This document shows, one piece after another, positions 1-9,820 of a DNA stretch of 64,000 bases. Made by a program: the position numbers and the translations under genes. The notes under the pieces were generated by a model that was not told where the DNA came from, searched no databases, and saw only the letters and a program-made list of their open reading frames with translations. This stretch comes from Takakia lepidozioides. Lineage: Eukaryota > Streptophyta > Takakiopsida > Takakiales > Takakiaceae. Every line of letters starts with the position of its first letter. Position 1 is the first letter of the stretch. The stretch spans positions 42,844,001 to 42,908,000 of the forward strand of contig CM060731.1 of assembly GCA_030704615.1 (NCBI GenBank), read 5' to 3'.

Positions 1-216
1 GCATTGCTTGTGTCTGTAGTCAGGTGTTCTCGGATTGGTCTGTGAGAACCACCACAGTGCAGCTGGAGAAATTTAAACATGGCCTTCTAAGACCAAGCGA
101 ACGCTTCCAAGTACCTTGTACACATAGGAAACAGAACAAATCATGACACTGAAAGGAAGAGCCCACTTTTGCAGAATGGACATACTTCTTTACATGGTAT
201 ATCAAAAAAGCCACAC

Positions 217-288
217 CTTTCCATTGCGGTTGTCGCACCGTTGTAAAGGATCTTTAAACAACTAATGCCAGAGATGCTCCATGCTCCA
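217..288 (-). pseudogene. Decayed PDF-motif (N-half) exon relic
   Basis: Read on the minus strand this gives a half PDF motif starting 'WSMEHLWH', then a stop, then 'LFKDPLQRCDNRNGK', followed by a GT donor (AAAG|GTGTGG). The intact counterpart is at 14574-14645 in the third copy. The internal stop and the loss of the WW pair mark it as a relic. The assignment rests on the PDF motif of OSB proteins, whose N-terminal half carries a conserved W-W-D-N-R core. Confidence 0.6.
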
Positions 289-991
289 GGGTAGACCTTC
301 ATGCCCGAAACTCTGACAGCATCAACACTTTGACCGCTCCCTTATGGAAGAGTGCTAGCTTTCAACAACATTCTTGCAGGTCACTGTGGGCTCCATTGGA
401 GTCTACACCATGAGGACCATAACAACACGTCCAAACTTACACAGATGCGAAACAAGTTGTTCATGACAAGACTGCCCCTCTAATCAGGTCACTATCAGTT
501 ATACTCACTTTCATCTTCAAGCTTCGAAGGAGCACCACCATCCAAACCAGAACCAGAACCACAGTCCCACATCCTTCCACCATCACCAGATTGTTCTCGA
601 TCTTGTGGCATGGCAATTAGTTTATCTTTCACCCAAGGAGGATTGAACCAACCCTCTATCCAAAATCCCTCTTGTGTGCGCTACTTATGAGTGTAGTCTG
701 GAGATTTTGGAGTGGTCTGTGGAAACAACCAAGGAGCAGCTGAGCAGCCACAGTCGCAACCTTCCCTAGTACCTTCCAAAGTCCAGGGAAAGACCTTGAG
801 CATCCTACTTCAATTCCCCCCCTAGGCATTCCCTTCTTAGAAAGAACAAGCTACGATATTGATAGTAAACAAGATATTGCACCGCAAAGCGAGATTTGAA
901 CTTCACTCGACAACTAAGGGTACAATCCAATCCACCCAGTATTACCATACCAGAGTTCCTCCCTCAGACATACATCCTGGGGAAAGCTCAC

Positions 992-1063
992 CTTGTGAAC
1001 ACTGCAGTCCCACCATTGTGAAGGAACTTCACAGAACTCCTGCCACCGCTGTTCCATGCTCCA
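992..1063 (-). CDS. PDF-motif N-half exon (possible exon or relic), divergent from the PPR gene
   Basis: On the minus strand this 24-codon block reads 'WSMEQRWQEF', then 'CEVPSQWWDCSVHK', followed by a donor AAG|GTGAGC. The tryptophans and PSQWWD match the first half of the OSB PDF motif, while the usual N-R after D is changed to C-S. The related exon in the third copy is 15304-15369. Here it points away from the PPR gene, whereas in the third copy it is on the same strand as the PPR. Whether it is still part of a transcript is unknown. The identical block in arm B is at 43543-43614 (+). Confidence 0.5.
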
Positions 1064-1619
1064 GCGTTGACCTACGTGCGAGATATACATATTATCCGCC
1101 TTGTCTAACACTCACTTGTGCTTTCTTGATTCTTTGCCTTGTTTCTGCTAGATTTCTCAGCAGACAATTCCACGCCTGGATCCTACGGTGCATACAACAT
1201 GGCGAACACAAGAAGAAAACCGCGAAGTGTTTCGTGTCACACCTGATTTGAACGGCACCCCTGAAGGTTGGCAAGGCGCCATTGCTACTACATGCAAGGG
1301 ATTCCATCCTGTGCGCATTGCCGAGGGTAATGCCGGTTTCGGCTCCACAGCCGAGCCCCTCAATCCGCTGCATGACGCTCCCGCATGACTGAAGCGAGTG
1401 GACAGGCACTGGTGTATGGAGTCGGCCTGTGCGGTCAGGAGAACACCGGAAGACGCTGCCATCTCCCCCGGTGAGTGAGAAATTGGCAGAAGATATGTTT
1501 TGGGCTGCGTACTCGCAACCCCGATGCAAGAAATTGGTTGAAATTTACAACAAGACTGGAGATGCTTAGCTGCTCCTGGTCGTTTTCAGAGACCACACTA
1601 AAATCTCCGGACTGCAGAC

Positions 1620-1930
1620 TTAAGCTGGTTTAGCATCTGTGTAAGTTTGGACATGTTGGTGTGTTCCTCATTGTGTAGAGTCCAATGGAGCCCAAAGCGA
1701 CTTGCATGAATGTTGTTGAAAGCTCCCTAGCACCTCTCCGTGAAGGAAGTTGTCAAAATGTTGAGACTGTCGGATTTTCGGGCACAAAAGTCTACCTTGG
1801 AGCACGAGCAGAGCTGATCCTTCACGATGGTGGGACAATCGCAAGGTGTGGCTTCTTAATGTACTAGGTGAAGAAGTTTGTCCATCTTGCAAATGGGGCT
1901 CTTGGCTCCTCCTGTTAGTATCACGATTTG
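1620..1930 (+). repeat. Inverted paralogue of 1-460
   Basis: Read on the plus strand, this matches the reverse complement of roughly 1-460. Shared landmarks are 'gcatctgtgtaagtttgga', the phrase 'tccaatggagccca', 'aatgttgttgaaagct' and a PDF half-exon. The two pieces form an imperfect local palindrome whose centre is about 460-1620. It probably records the inversion that turned the upstream PDF exon around relative to the PPR gene in the arms. Confidence 0.75.
1801..1845 (+). pseudogene. Truncated PDF-motif N-half exon
   Basis: The frame reads 'STSRADPSRWWDNRK' and ends at a donor GCAAG|GTGTGG. Compared with 14574-14645, about 18 bp are missing in front of 'ADP', so only the WWDNR core survives. 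It lies on the same strand as the PPR gene. The arm B equivalent is about 42764-42808 (minus). Confidence 0.55.
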
Positions 1931-2112
1931 GTATGAATCCTCCATGGGTCATGACACAAAGACAAGGACAATGTGGTGAGGCTCCTTCTTCAACCTTTTT
2001 CAGCCTGTTTTTGCCCTCTCATGCGACTCGTCCCTGATTTTGCATGTAAAATTCTGTAAGTTAGCTCGTTGGGTGGTGGTTTGTAGTGAATTTTGACATG
2101 TTGCTGGCAGCA

Positions 2113-2208
2113 GGAGAGTACCCAAAAACAGATAACGGAGATGAGGAGAAGCTTTGGAATGAATACTTTTCCGACCCCAGTCAATGGTGGGACGATCAAG
2201 GCAAAAAG
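2113..2208 (+). CDS. PDF-motif N-half exon, OSB-like (copy 1 of arm A)
   Basis: The frame carries 'DEEKLWNEYFSDPSQWWD' then 'DQGKK' and stops at a clean donor AAAAAG|GTGAATG in phase 0. This is the first half of the PDF motif (LW..YF..P..WWD) of organellar single-stranded-DNA-binding proteins. Its natural partner, the second half at 2366-2505, has lost one base, so this first PDF unit is probably non-functional unless it is skipped. The 5' edge is not certain; an acceptor could lie at 'caaaaacag' just before the DN residues. The arm B equivalent is 42408-42503 (minus). Confidence 0.55.
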
Positions 2209-2365
2209 GTGAATGTATGTTGGATCATAGAGAGAACCAGACGCAATTCAACATTGGAACTAGTGTGACAAGGGTACACCGTCATTGTCAGCTGCTAGCA
2301 GCAAGGCGCATGATTTGCGCAGAGGTAGGGACAGCTGAAGGAGCAGGGATAGAGTGTGGGTCCAG

Positions 2366-2505
2366 ATTCATCCAAGAGGGCTGTTTTCAAACTCAAGATT
2401 ACTTATGATTTCCTCTGGATCAATAGCTACAAGAAACCTGCATGGGTAGATGGTAAACTGGAAGCAGCAGCGGCAGCACAATTGATAGAATCAGGCACTG
2501 CTAAT
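2366..2505 (+). pseudogene. PDF-motif C-half exon with frameshift
   Basis: After an acceptor-like 'tccag' the sequence begins like the functional exon at 2932 ('IHPRG'). One base is missing where the functional copy reads 'GPDFKHK', so the frame slips to 'RAVFKLK' before continuing 'ITYDFLWINSYKKPAWVDGK'. Between 2210 and 2365 there is intron-like sequence. I read this as an older tandem copy of the second half of the PDF motif. Arm B has the same lesion (42090-42253 region, minus). Confidence 0.6.
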
Positions 2506-2649
2506 GAAGGCACCTTCTTCAACACATTTTGGCCTGTTTTTCCCTCTTATTACAGTCATCCCTAATTTTTTGTGTTGAATTCTGCAAGCTAGGTCGTTGG
2601 GTGGATCTATGGTTGTTTGGAATGTTTGACATTTTACTGCCAACCTGGC

Positions 2650-2750
2650 AACAGGAAAGTAACCAAAAACAGATAACAGAGACGAGGAGAAGCTTTGGAA
2701 TGCATACTTCTCCGACCCCAGTCAATGGTGGGACAATCGAGAGTCACAAG
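2650..2750 (+). CDS. PDF-motif N-half exon directly upstream of the PPR exon (arm A, frame altered)
   Basis: The frame reads 'DNRDEEKLWNAYF', then 'SDPSQWWDNRESQ', and meets a donor CAAG|GTGAATG. In arm B the same place reads 'WWDNRGKK' and ends in phase 0 (41860). In arm A the last ten bases differ and the exon ends in phase 1. Spliced to the acceptor at 2931, arm A would therefore be out of frame with the PPR exon. A TAA (about 2659-2661) lies in frame just upstream in both arms, so the real exon must start after it, perhaps at 'aaaaacag'. The arm B counterpart is annotated separately. Confidence 0.5.
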
Positions 2751-2931
2751 GTGAATGCCTGTTAGATTAGAGAGAGAAGCAGACACAATTGAGCATAGGA
2801 ACTAGTGTGATTGTTTGTGAGAGCAAATCTAGACTGTTATTATCAGCTGCTAGCAGCAAGGCGGGGATCTATGCATGATGTGTGCAGAGGCACGCATAGC
2901 TGAGGGAGCAAGGATAAGAGTGTGGGTCCAG

Positions 2932-5859
2932 ATGCATCCAAGAGGGCCGGATTTCAAGCACAAGATTACCTATGATTACCTGTGGATCAATAGCTACAAG
3001 AAACCTGCATGGGTAGATGGTCAACTGGAAGCAGCAGCGGCAGCGGCACAGTTGATAAATTCAGGCACCTCGACCATGACCACAGCTTCTGAAAGAGGAC
3101 CAAGAAAGGGAGTCCACAATGCCTCCTCTGGGACTTCTGGGCATGTGAAGATGCTTTGTGAGGCAGGCAGACTGACAGAGGCTCTACAGACTTTAAACGA
3201 AGGAGGAGGCATTTCAGCAGATTCAGATACGTATGTCTGTCTCTTGCATAAGTGCATCAAGATGAAAGGCCTGGAAGCTGGAAAGCAGGTGCATGCTCAC
3301 ATTATCCAAAGTGGATTCAAGCCAAACGTTTTTCTACACAATACCCTTGTGAACATGTATGTTAAGTGCGGGAGCATCATGGATGCTCACCAAGTGTTCA
3401 ACAGAATGCCTCAACGATCTTTGATCACATGGAACATAATGTTGGCAGGATTCACCAAGCATGGGTGTAGTACGAATGCTTTGGAGACCTATGACCAGAT
3501 GATGCAGGAAGGGGTGAAGCCCGACCGGATCACGTTTGCTTCCGTTTGCAATGCATGTGCGAGCCTGGCAACCCCGGAAAAGGGCAAAGAGGTCCATGGT
3601 GACATTATCAAAGCTGGAATTGTACCAGATGTCATTCTGAACACTGCCTTGCTGGATATGTATGCCAAATGTGGGAGTATTGAGGATGCAAAGGGAGTGT
3701 TTGTTACTATGGCTGAACGTGATGTGGTGTCGTGGAATGCGATGATTGCAGGATATGCACAGCAGGGGTGTGGGATGGAGGCTTTGGAGACCTATGAGCA
3801 AATGATGCGGGACGGGGTGAAGCCCGACCACATCACGTTTGTTTGCATTTGCAATGCATGTGCAAGCCTTGGAGCCCTGGAAAAGGGCAAAGAGGTCCAT
3901 GGTGACATCGTCAAAGCTGGATTTGTGCCAGATGTCATTCTGAACACTGCCCTGGTGGACATGTATGCCAAATGTAGGAGCATTGAAGATGCAAAGGCAG
4001 TGTTCGACAGTATGGCTGAACGGAATGTGGTGTCGTGGAACGCGATGATCGCAGGATATGCACAGCAGGGGTCTGGGATGGAGGCTTTGGAGACCTATGA
4101 GCAAATGATGCGGGATGGAGTGAAGCCTGACCACGTCACATTTGGTTGCATTTGCAATGCATGTGCAAGCCTGGCAGCCCCGGAAAAGGGCAAAGAGGTC
4201 CATGGTGACATTGTCAAAGCTGGAATTGTGCCAGATTGCATTCTGAACACTGCCCTGGTGGACATGTATGGGAAATGTGGGTGCATTGAAGATGCAAAGG
4301 CAGTGTTCGACAATATGGCTGAACGAAATGTGGTGTCGTGGAATGTGATGATCACAGGATATGCACAGCAGGGGTGCGGGATGGAGGCTTTGGAGACCTA
4401 TGAGCAAATGATGCGGGAAGGGGTGAAGCCCGACCACATCACATTCGTTTGCGTTTGCAATGCATGTGCGAGCTTGGCAGCTCTTGAAAAGGGCAAAGAG
4501 GTCCATGGTGACATTGTCAAAGCTGGAATTGTACCAGATGTCATTCTGAACAGTACCCTGGTGGACATGTATGCCAAATGTGGGAGCATTGAAGATGCAA
4601 AGGGAGTGTTTGTCATTATGGCTGAACGTGATGTGGTGTCGTGGAATGCGATGATAGCAGGATATGCACAGCAGGGGTGCGGGATGGAGGCTTTGGAGAC
4701 ATATGAGCAAATGATGGAGGAAGGGGTGAAGGCCGACCGCATCACGTTTGTTTGCGTTTGCAATGCATGTGCGAGACTGGCAGCGCTGGAAAACGGCAAA
4801 GAGGTCCATGGTGACATCGTCAAAGCTGGAATTGTCCCAGACGTCATTCTGAACACTGCCCTGGTGGACATGTATGCTAAATGTGGGTGCATTGAAGATG
4901 CAAGGGGAGTGTTTGATACTATGGCCGAACGAGATGTGGTGGCCTGGAATGTGATGATCGCAGGATATGCCCAGCATGGTTGTCATAGGAAAGCCCTGCG
5001 ACTATTTGAAGGAATGCAAATGGAAGGCTTGAAGCCAGACAGTATCACCTATATATGTGTTCTCTCCGCATGTAGCCACGTTGGCCTACTGGATGAAGGA
5101 AGATGCTACTTCGGTTCCCTGAGTCAAGATCATGGTGTCACTCCAACAGGAAAGCACTTTGGCTGCATGGTGGACCTTCTTGGACGTGCCGGGCGATTGG
5201 ATGAGGCCGAGGACCTCATTAATAACATGCCCATGAGCCCAGATGCTGTGGTTTGGAGGGCCTTGCTTGGTGCCTGCAGAATCCATGGCAATGTAGAGAT
5301 GGCTGAACGTGCGGCAACATCTATTCTCAAATGGGATGAACAGGATGCTGCAACTTACGTGTTGCTATCAAACATCTATGCCGCAGCTGGTAGGTGGGAC
5401 GATACTGCAAAGGTGAGAAAAATGATGAAGGCCAGAGGGGTTAGAAAGGAGCCAGGTCGCTGCCGCATTGAGATTGGCAACAGGGTGCACACGTTTGTTG
5501 TAGATGACAAATTGCATCCCAGAATTGAGGAAATCCATGCTGAGCTGAGAAGATTGTCTGGGCAGATGAAGGAGGCAGGGTATGTGCCTGACACGCGCTT
5601 TGTATTGCATGATGTGGGGGAGGAGCAAAAGGAATTTTCTCTCTGCCACCACAGTGAGAGGCTGGCTATTGCTTTCGGGCTGATCAGCACGGCCCCTGGG
5701 ACGCATCTCCGTCTGATCAAGAATCTTCGGGTGTGTGGTGACTGCCACACCTCCACCAAATTCATCTCAAAGATTGTTGGCCGGGCAATTGTTGTACGGG
5801 ATGCTAATCGCTTTCACCATTTCGAAGATGGGGTTTGTTCTTGTGGGGATTACTGGTGA
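2932..5859 (+). CDS. PDF-PPR-DYW fusion protein, main exon (arm A)
   Basis: Encodes 975 residues. Residues 1-30 are the second half of the OSB PDF motif ('GPDFKHKITYDYLW', then 'KKPAWVDGQL'). A linker follows, then about 20 PPR motifs of the PLS type, the E region, and a complete DYW cytidine-deaminase-like domain ending 'CSCGDYW'. The deaminase signatures H-S-E and C-G-D-C-H are intact. DYW-PPR proteins bind organellar transcripts and carry out C-to-U editing; the PDF motif binds single-stranded nucleic acid in OSB proteins. I place the exon start at the ATG right after the acceptor 'gtccag', because upstream sequence differs by one base between the arms and is therefore not coding. In-frame ATGs at 2875 and 2878 are alternatives in arm A only. 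No transit peptide is visible in this exon. Confidence 0.85.
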   Translation: MHPRGPDFKHKITYDYLWINSYKKPAWVDGQLEAAAAAAQLINSGTSTMTTASERGPRKGVHNASSGTSGHVKMLCEAGRLTEALQTLNEGGGISADSDTYVCLLHKCIKMKGLEAGKQVHAHIIQSGFKPNVFLHNTLVNMYVKCGSIMDAHQVFNRMPQRSLITWNIMLAGFTKHGCSTNALETYDQMMQEGVKPDRITFASVCNACASLATPEKGKEVHGDIIKAGIVPDVILNTALLDMYAKCGSIEDAKGVFVTMAERDVVSWNAMIAGYAQQGCGMEALETYEQMMRDGVKPDHITFVCICNACASLGALEKGKEVHGDIVKAGFVPDVILNTALVDMYAKCRSIEDAKAVFDSMAERNVVSWNAMIAGYAQQGSGMEALETYEQMMRDGVKPDHVTFGCICNACASLAAPEKGKEVHGDIVKAGIVPDCILNTALVDMYGKCGCIEDAKAVFDNMAERNVVSWNVMITGYAQQGCGMEALETYEQMMREGVKPDHITFVCVCNACASLAALEKGKEVHGDIVKAGIVPDVILNSTLVDMYAKCGSIEDAKGVFVIMAERDVVSWNAMIAGYAQQGCGMEALETYEQMMEEGVKADRITFVCVCNACARLAALENGKEVHGDIVKAGIVPDVILNTALVDMYAKCGCIEDARGVFDTMAERDVVAWNVMIAGYAQHGCHRKALRLFEGMQMEGLKPDSITYICVLSACSHVGLLDEGRCYFGSLSQDHGVTPTGKHFGCMVDLLGRAGRLDEAEDLINNMPMSPDAVVWRALLGACRIHGNVEMAERAATSILKWDEQDAATYVLLSNIYAAAGRWDDTAKVRKMMKARGVRKEPGRCRIEIGNRVHTFVVDDKLHPRIEEIHAELRRLSGQMKEAGYVPDTRFVLHDVGEEQKEFSLCHHSERLAIAFGLISTAPGTHLRLIKNLRVCGDCHTSTKFISKIVGRAIVVRDANRFHHFEDGVCSCGDYW
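3517..5031 (+). repeat. Five 303-bp (101-codon) tandem PPR triplets
   Basis: Units start at 3517, 3820, 4123, 4426 and 4729. Each encodes one P-L-S triplet with landmarks 'CNACASLAALEKGKEVHGD', 'VDMYAKCGSIEDAK' and 'MAERDVVSWNAMIAGYAQ'. Units differ at few positions, concentrated where PPR residues face the RNA (for example around 'VPDVILNT' and the residues after 'MAER'). Preceding (about 3214-3516) and following (from 5032) triplets are more divergent. The pattern points to recent internal duplication or homogenisation. The same array is in arm B. Confidence 0.9.
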
Positions 5860-7060
5860 AAAGATGTTTTCCTGGAAAAGTGCTAGTGTCTTGCTTCATT
5901 CATTGATCTGTGTAGCTATTCAGTTCATCCACCATTTTCTTAGGATACTGACCATGATGCACTGTTGATGGCATTTCCTTTGGCATATTCTCAGGAAATG
6001 ATAGTGGGGTCTACCCAGCATAGGTGGGAAGTCAGCCCATAATTGCACTTGGCTGAAGGAGAGATTTTGACTGACTCTGGTGATAGCTTCAGAAAATCAG
6101 AGTGCTGTCCCAATTCTGGTCTGCATGGTGGAGCTTCTCCAAAGCTTGAAGATGAAGTGCATACGATTTGTAATGAGCTTGATCAGAGGGGCAGCCCTGT
6201 GCACAAGTTTGTTCAGCATCATAGGACATGTTTGTATGTTTCTCACGGCGCTGCTTCAAATAGAGTGCTTGACTAACTTGCATGGATGTTGACAGCAGCT
6301 TGCATAGTTTATGCATCAATCGGTGATACTGCTAGTGTACATGGAAGCAGGTGCTGGTCGCTGGCGTGACTCCCACTGTTCTCAATAAGTACTTGAGCTG
6401 CCGATCTCAAACAAGCCAAAAGCTTCCACTTCAAGGAAAGTGAACTTCTTTTCCTGTTGCTTCCAGCAGCCGTCCAATATCTCAAAGTTGGACCCAAAAA
6501 CTTATGATGTCGGTTCAATTACTATTGATAAAATTACAACAAACTAAGGCCCCGGCCGCACCAGCCTGCTACGCTAGTGTTAAAGGAGTGTTAACAACTG
6601 CTATCCAGTGATTTCCGGCCGCACTGCCCTGCTCCAGGTATTTTAGTGCTAATAAATGTTATCTTCCCCTTCCTGGTTTAAGGCGAATTTAACACTTACC
6701 CCCCGCCCCAATGCTAAATCTAAAACAGCGTGTGGTTTTTGGGCAGCTGCCCAGCACACTCTCTTCATCTTCCACTACACGAGCATGTTTTCGCCCTTTT
6801 CGCCCTCGCTTCGTCTTCCACTACACGAGCATGTTTGAGCCTTGGGCTCTTGAAGACCCATCATGAGCATCTCCCACTTGGTACCTCAGACACCAGCCCA
6901 ACATGGACTTATTGCACTGCACCCAAATCCCTCGGATTTAGTGGTGCATATAGAGGTTGGGTAGCACGTGAGCAAGCTCACGCTGTGTGCACCTGCTCAC
7001 ATGGGCAGAAGGGCAAGTGATAAATGAGGCCCGGGAGTTCAATGCTCCCTCATCGGGCCT
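5860..7060. other. Downstream flank of arm A and arm edge, no gene seen
   Basis: Sequence to 6852 is shared with arm B and to about 6540 also with the third PPR copy, so the 3' flank was duplicated together with the gene. At 6549-6660 two imperfect direct repeats begin 'ggccgcac' and resemble a DNA-transposon terminus. The phrase 'tcttccactacacgagcatg' occurs twice about 50 bp apart (6768-6835). Short frames here are identical between arms but show no recognisable domain. Confidence 0.5.
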
Positions 7061-7062
7061 GC

Positions 7063-7195
7063 CTGTGTGGCCCCACCCCCATCCTCCGCCTCGCACCCCC
7101 CTCCCAGTGCCACCACGGCCCGCGGTCGCCGTGCCTGCCGCCCCCCAACCCCTCCACCCCCGCCCCCCACGCCGGGTCCATCCCTCGCCATAACA
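7063..7195. repeat. C-rich low-complexity tract
   Basis: Dense runs of C on the plus strand (for example 'ccccacccccatcctccgcc' and 'ccccccaacccctccacccc'). The complementary strand has repeated G-runs that could form quadruplexes. Proline-rich frames across it are a composition effect. Confidence 0.7.
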
Positions 7196-7969
7196 CTATC
7201 ATACATTCTCACCACTGTCATTACTGTATTGCACGCAACCCTCATGCATGCCCCATGAATGTAGGAAATACAGCCATCGCATGATGACTTTGCGATCATA
7301 CACGCACATGACTACTCAAACATACATATTTGAAATTTGAACGAGTCCTAGAATACAGACACACTATAGCCCTCAGTATTACAAGGTACGACGTTAATGA
7401 AAACAGTTAAAGTATTGTTTAACTTGAAATAGTTTCCAGTGATGCTGACGACCTTGGTGAAGGAGTTCAAGCTCAACGCAGAAAAGTACACGTACCATCA
7501 TGCTTATCACCTTCTTCATGCAATGCGATCGTCCATCCATAGATGCCTGCATGACCCTTTCAGATACCTCCATCTCACAAGCTGCGATTCTCCTACAAAC
7601 AGTCATTTGTGTGTTGCCATTTTGCCAAATGTGCAGTTTCCTTGTAGTCACAGTCATGTGTACTGCCCACGTCTATTTTAGGCTACTTTTTCGTCATGAA
7701 CTCCATTTATGCATGGCTGCATGATCCTCTCATAAATTTGCATCTGAGAATATGGGTACTCATGGAAGCATACCTGACTCTACATTGTAATTTGCTGCTA
7801 GCACTGTCTCATTTACCTGTTCGGGTGTAATTGTTAAGGGTTGAAGGATTGTGTCTTCGTCTTTGGTTTCAAGTTTGTATACAGTACTTTCCCAATTACA
7901 TGCCCCTCTATTGTCCACAACTCTTTCAGGCGCTCCCCCCTTTTATTCCATTAATGCAAGGTTCTTTCT

Positions 7970-9820
7970 GTTGTAGGTACCACTGCTCATTCGGGCCAGA
8001 GGACAAGACTTCTGCTGTCTTAGAGGTTACATCCGCCATGGCAGTGAAGAAGTGGAAACCCAAACCTCCAAAGAAGAAGGGTAGAAAGGCAAGAGGTGTT
8101 GCAACAGTTAAAGAGCAAAAATCAAAAGTACTGAGGACATCCAAAACAAAATCTGGTGAAGGGGATATATATGCCGATTTGCAGTCAAGCAATGCTATTT
8201 GGACCCAGAAATCGTTGTGTACTACGAGAAGAGGCACGTAAATCGGGCGGGAGACATATCCCATGGGCCAGCACATGATTGTGGTCGGGTTGCATTGGTC
8301 CCCCACATCAGCGAAGAAATGAAAGCCTGGGTACTGCATAAGTTACGACTTGGACTAAGCATCAACAAAATCATGGCGAAGCACATGCAGTGGATGAAGG
8401 AAACTATGGAAGCTAGATTTCCGGTCCCCTCGCTCCTCTGTATTCCTGATCAATTCTGTTGCATGCTTGTTCATCCTTTGTACACCATGATGGTGTTTGA
8501 TGAGTGGCTGAATGGTATTCCAATCGCGTACATAATCACGGCAAGATGCAAAGCCACAGATCTGCGACCTTGGATGCAGGCACTAAACCAGCAAATGCAA
8601 GCCGTCAAGGCCGAGTGGAGCCCTAACGCCTTCATTGTCAACGACGCAGATGCGAAAATCGGTAACTCCGCCTCCTACACTGCTGATCCTTTCACATATC
8701 CAACGTGCACACATGTGTTACAGTCATTCAATCTCACAACAAACAGCTCTGTGTGGGGGGTTGTGCAATTTTCCTATGTTTGTGGCATGTTCGGCGAGCC
8801 TAGCAAAAAAATGTGGTCTCCAAGATCAGAGATCCAGAAGTACGTGCCGCAGTATTGCAGGATCTTGCAAAGATCATGTATGACAGAAAATGCACATCTG
8901 GGGATGCAGGTGAGGCTTAGGTACTATACCAAATCATCTCCTTGCGGGAGAAGTACCCCAACGAGACTGTATTCTGCGACAACATGGACACCGAGTGGCT
9001 TTTGAAAGCGAAAATGTGGATGAAAGGTTCTAGAAACATACCACATGCCTTTCAAGACACTAATGTTGTCATAGAAACTTATTATGGCAACCTCAAGGCG
9101 CAATTGAAGTGCACCAAAAGTGTTTTGACTAGCATAAAGGTAGATTGGCTCATCTCCGAACTCACTGGTGATGTCCTTACCCATTACTGGTACATGTTTC
9201 ATGCGAAAGCGCATGAATTTGTCAGAAACAAACGGCTGGAGGGGTTTGTTTGTAGTTCCATATTGCTTGCCAAGCACGTTCCAGATGGCAACGTCCAACT
9301 ACCACAGACCCCTGGTGGCCCTGCACTTGTTCACTGCGCACGGGAATTGGGTAAGACATTCACAATTCAAAAACCTGAATCAGACTGGGCTTATTGTGAT
9401 TGCTCTTGGGCCCAGAAGGGGAATATGTGCGCACACCAAGTGAAGGTTCTGCAGATGATCCACCCTCATCTCGAGGATGGCCTCATCGCAAAGTTCTGTG
9501 GAACTTTGATGGGCACATCTAAAGGTGGCCTTCACAATTTGGTGAGAGATTCTCAATCCCCGACTTATATCCCTTCATCTTCGCAAACTCTCCACATCAG
9601 AGGTCCCCTTCTTTGTCTCAGAAGAGTTCATTGCAGAACGTGCAGGCCTAGATTTCCACAGAATGGCAAACCATTCTGCAACTGACAGAGTCCAGTGACT
9701 ACCTCTAGCAACATCTCCTTGCCTTGATAAGAGCTGCAAAGGGAAAGATTCTTGAGTTGACTGCCATGATGGAGGAGGGTGCTCAATACCCTCGCGAGGA
9801 ACCAGTTATGAATGTTGTCC
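7970..9820 (+). pseudogene. MULE-type transposase with SWIM zinc finger, decayed
   Basis: Pieces in order: a basic N-terminal segment (about 8035-8190, 'KKWKPKPPKKKGRKARG'), a DNA-binding/helical region ('YYEKRHVNRAGDISHGP', frame from 8199), a transposase core ('MMVFDEWLNGIPIAYII', then 'NAFIVNDADAKIG'), the typical 'FLCLWHVRRA', and a SWIM finger 'CDCSWAQKGNMCAHQVK' (CxCxnCxH) near 9400. Reading requires frame changes near 8195 and between 8650 and 8770. There are in-frame stops at 8801-8803 (TAG where W is expected after HVRRA) and 8918-8920. It is a non-functional Mutator-like element or a dead derivative of one. Terminal inverted repeats were not identified. Confidence 0.75.

Larger units (their letters stand above)
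1..1530. repeat. Block paralogous to 14355-15720, same orientation
   Basis: Sequence from the window start to about 1530 aligns by eye with 14355-15720 in the same orientation. Shared landmarks are 'cggattggtctgtgaga' (33 and 14389), 'tcttgtggcatggcaatta' (601 and 14954) and 'ctggagattttggagtggtc' (699 and 15049). Outside the short PDF-motif exon relics on the minus strand I see no convincing coding potential. The long antisense frames at 1092-1529 differ between copies by frameshifts and are unlikely to be translated. Confidence 0.8.
918..6852 (+). repeat. Arm A of a large inverted duplication
   Basis: This segment is repeated in reverse complement at 37735-43688. Every open frame in it reappears on the other strand there with the same or nearly the same protein. 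The left edge is where the sequence around 918-923 stops matching beyond 43688. The right edge is after the motif 'gggctcttg' at 6852. The arm holds the PDF exons, the PPR-DYW exon and about 1 kb of downstream sequence. Differences from arm B are few: three residues in the PPR protein, small indels near 2740, 2916 and 6560, and scattered substitutions. Confidence 0.95.

Noticed and set aside
1092-1529. Minus-strand frames of 101-165 codons in the upstream block of the arms
   Set aside because: The frames are not conserved in the third copy (indels change the frame) and show no domain. Only the short PDF half-exon is supported.
3334-4986. 550-codon antisense frame opposite the PPR array (and its copy at 39611-41263)
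   Set aside because: It is the complement of near-identical 303-bp PPR repeats. Its length is explained by the repeat structure, and the sense strand encodes an intact DYW-PPR.
7067-7258. Proline-rich frames in the C-rich tract
   Set aside because: A low-complexity composition effect.
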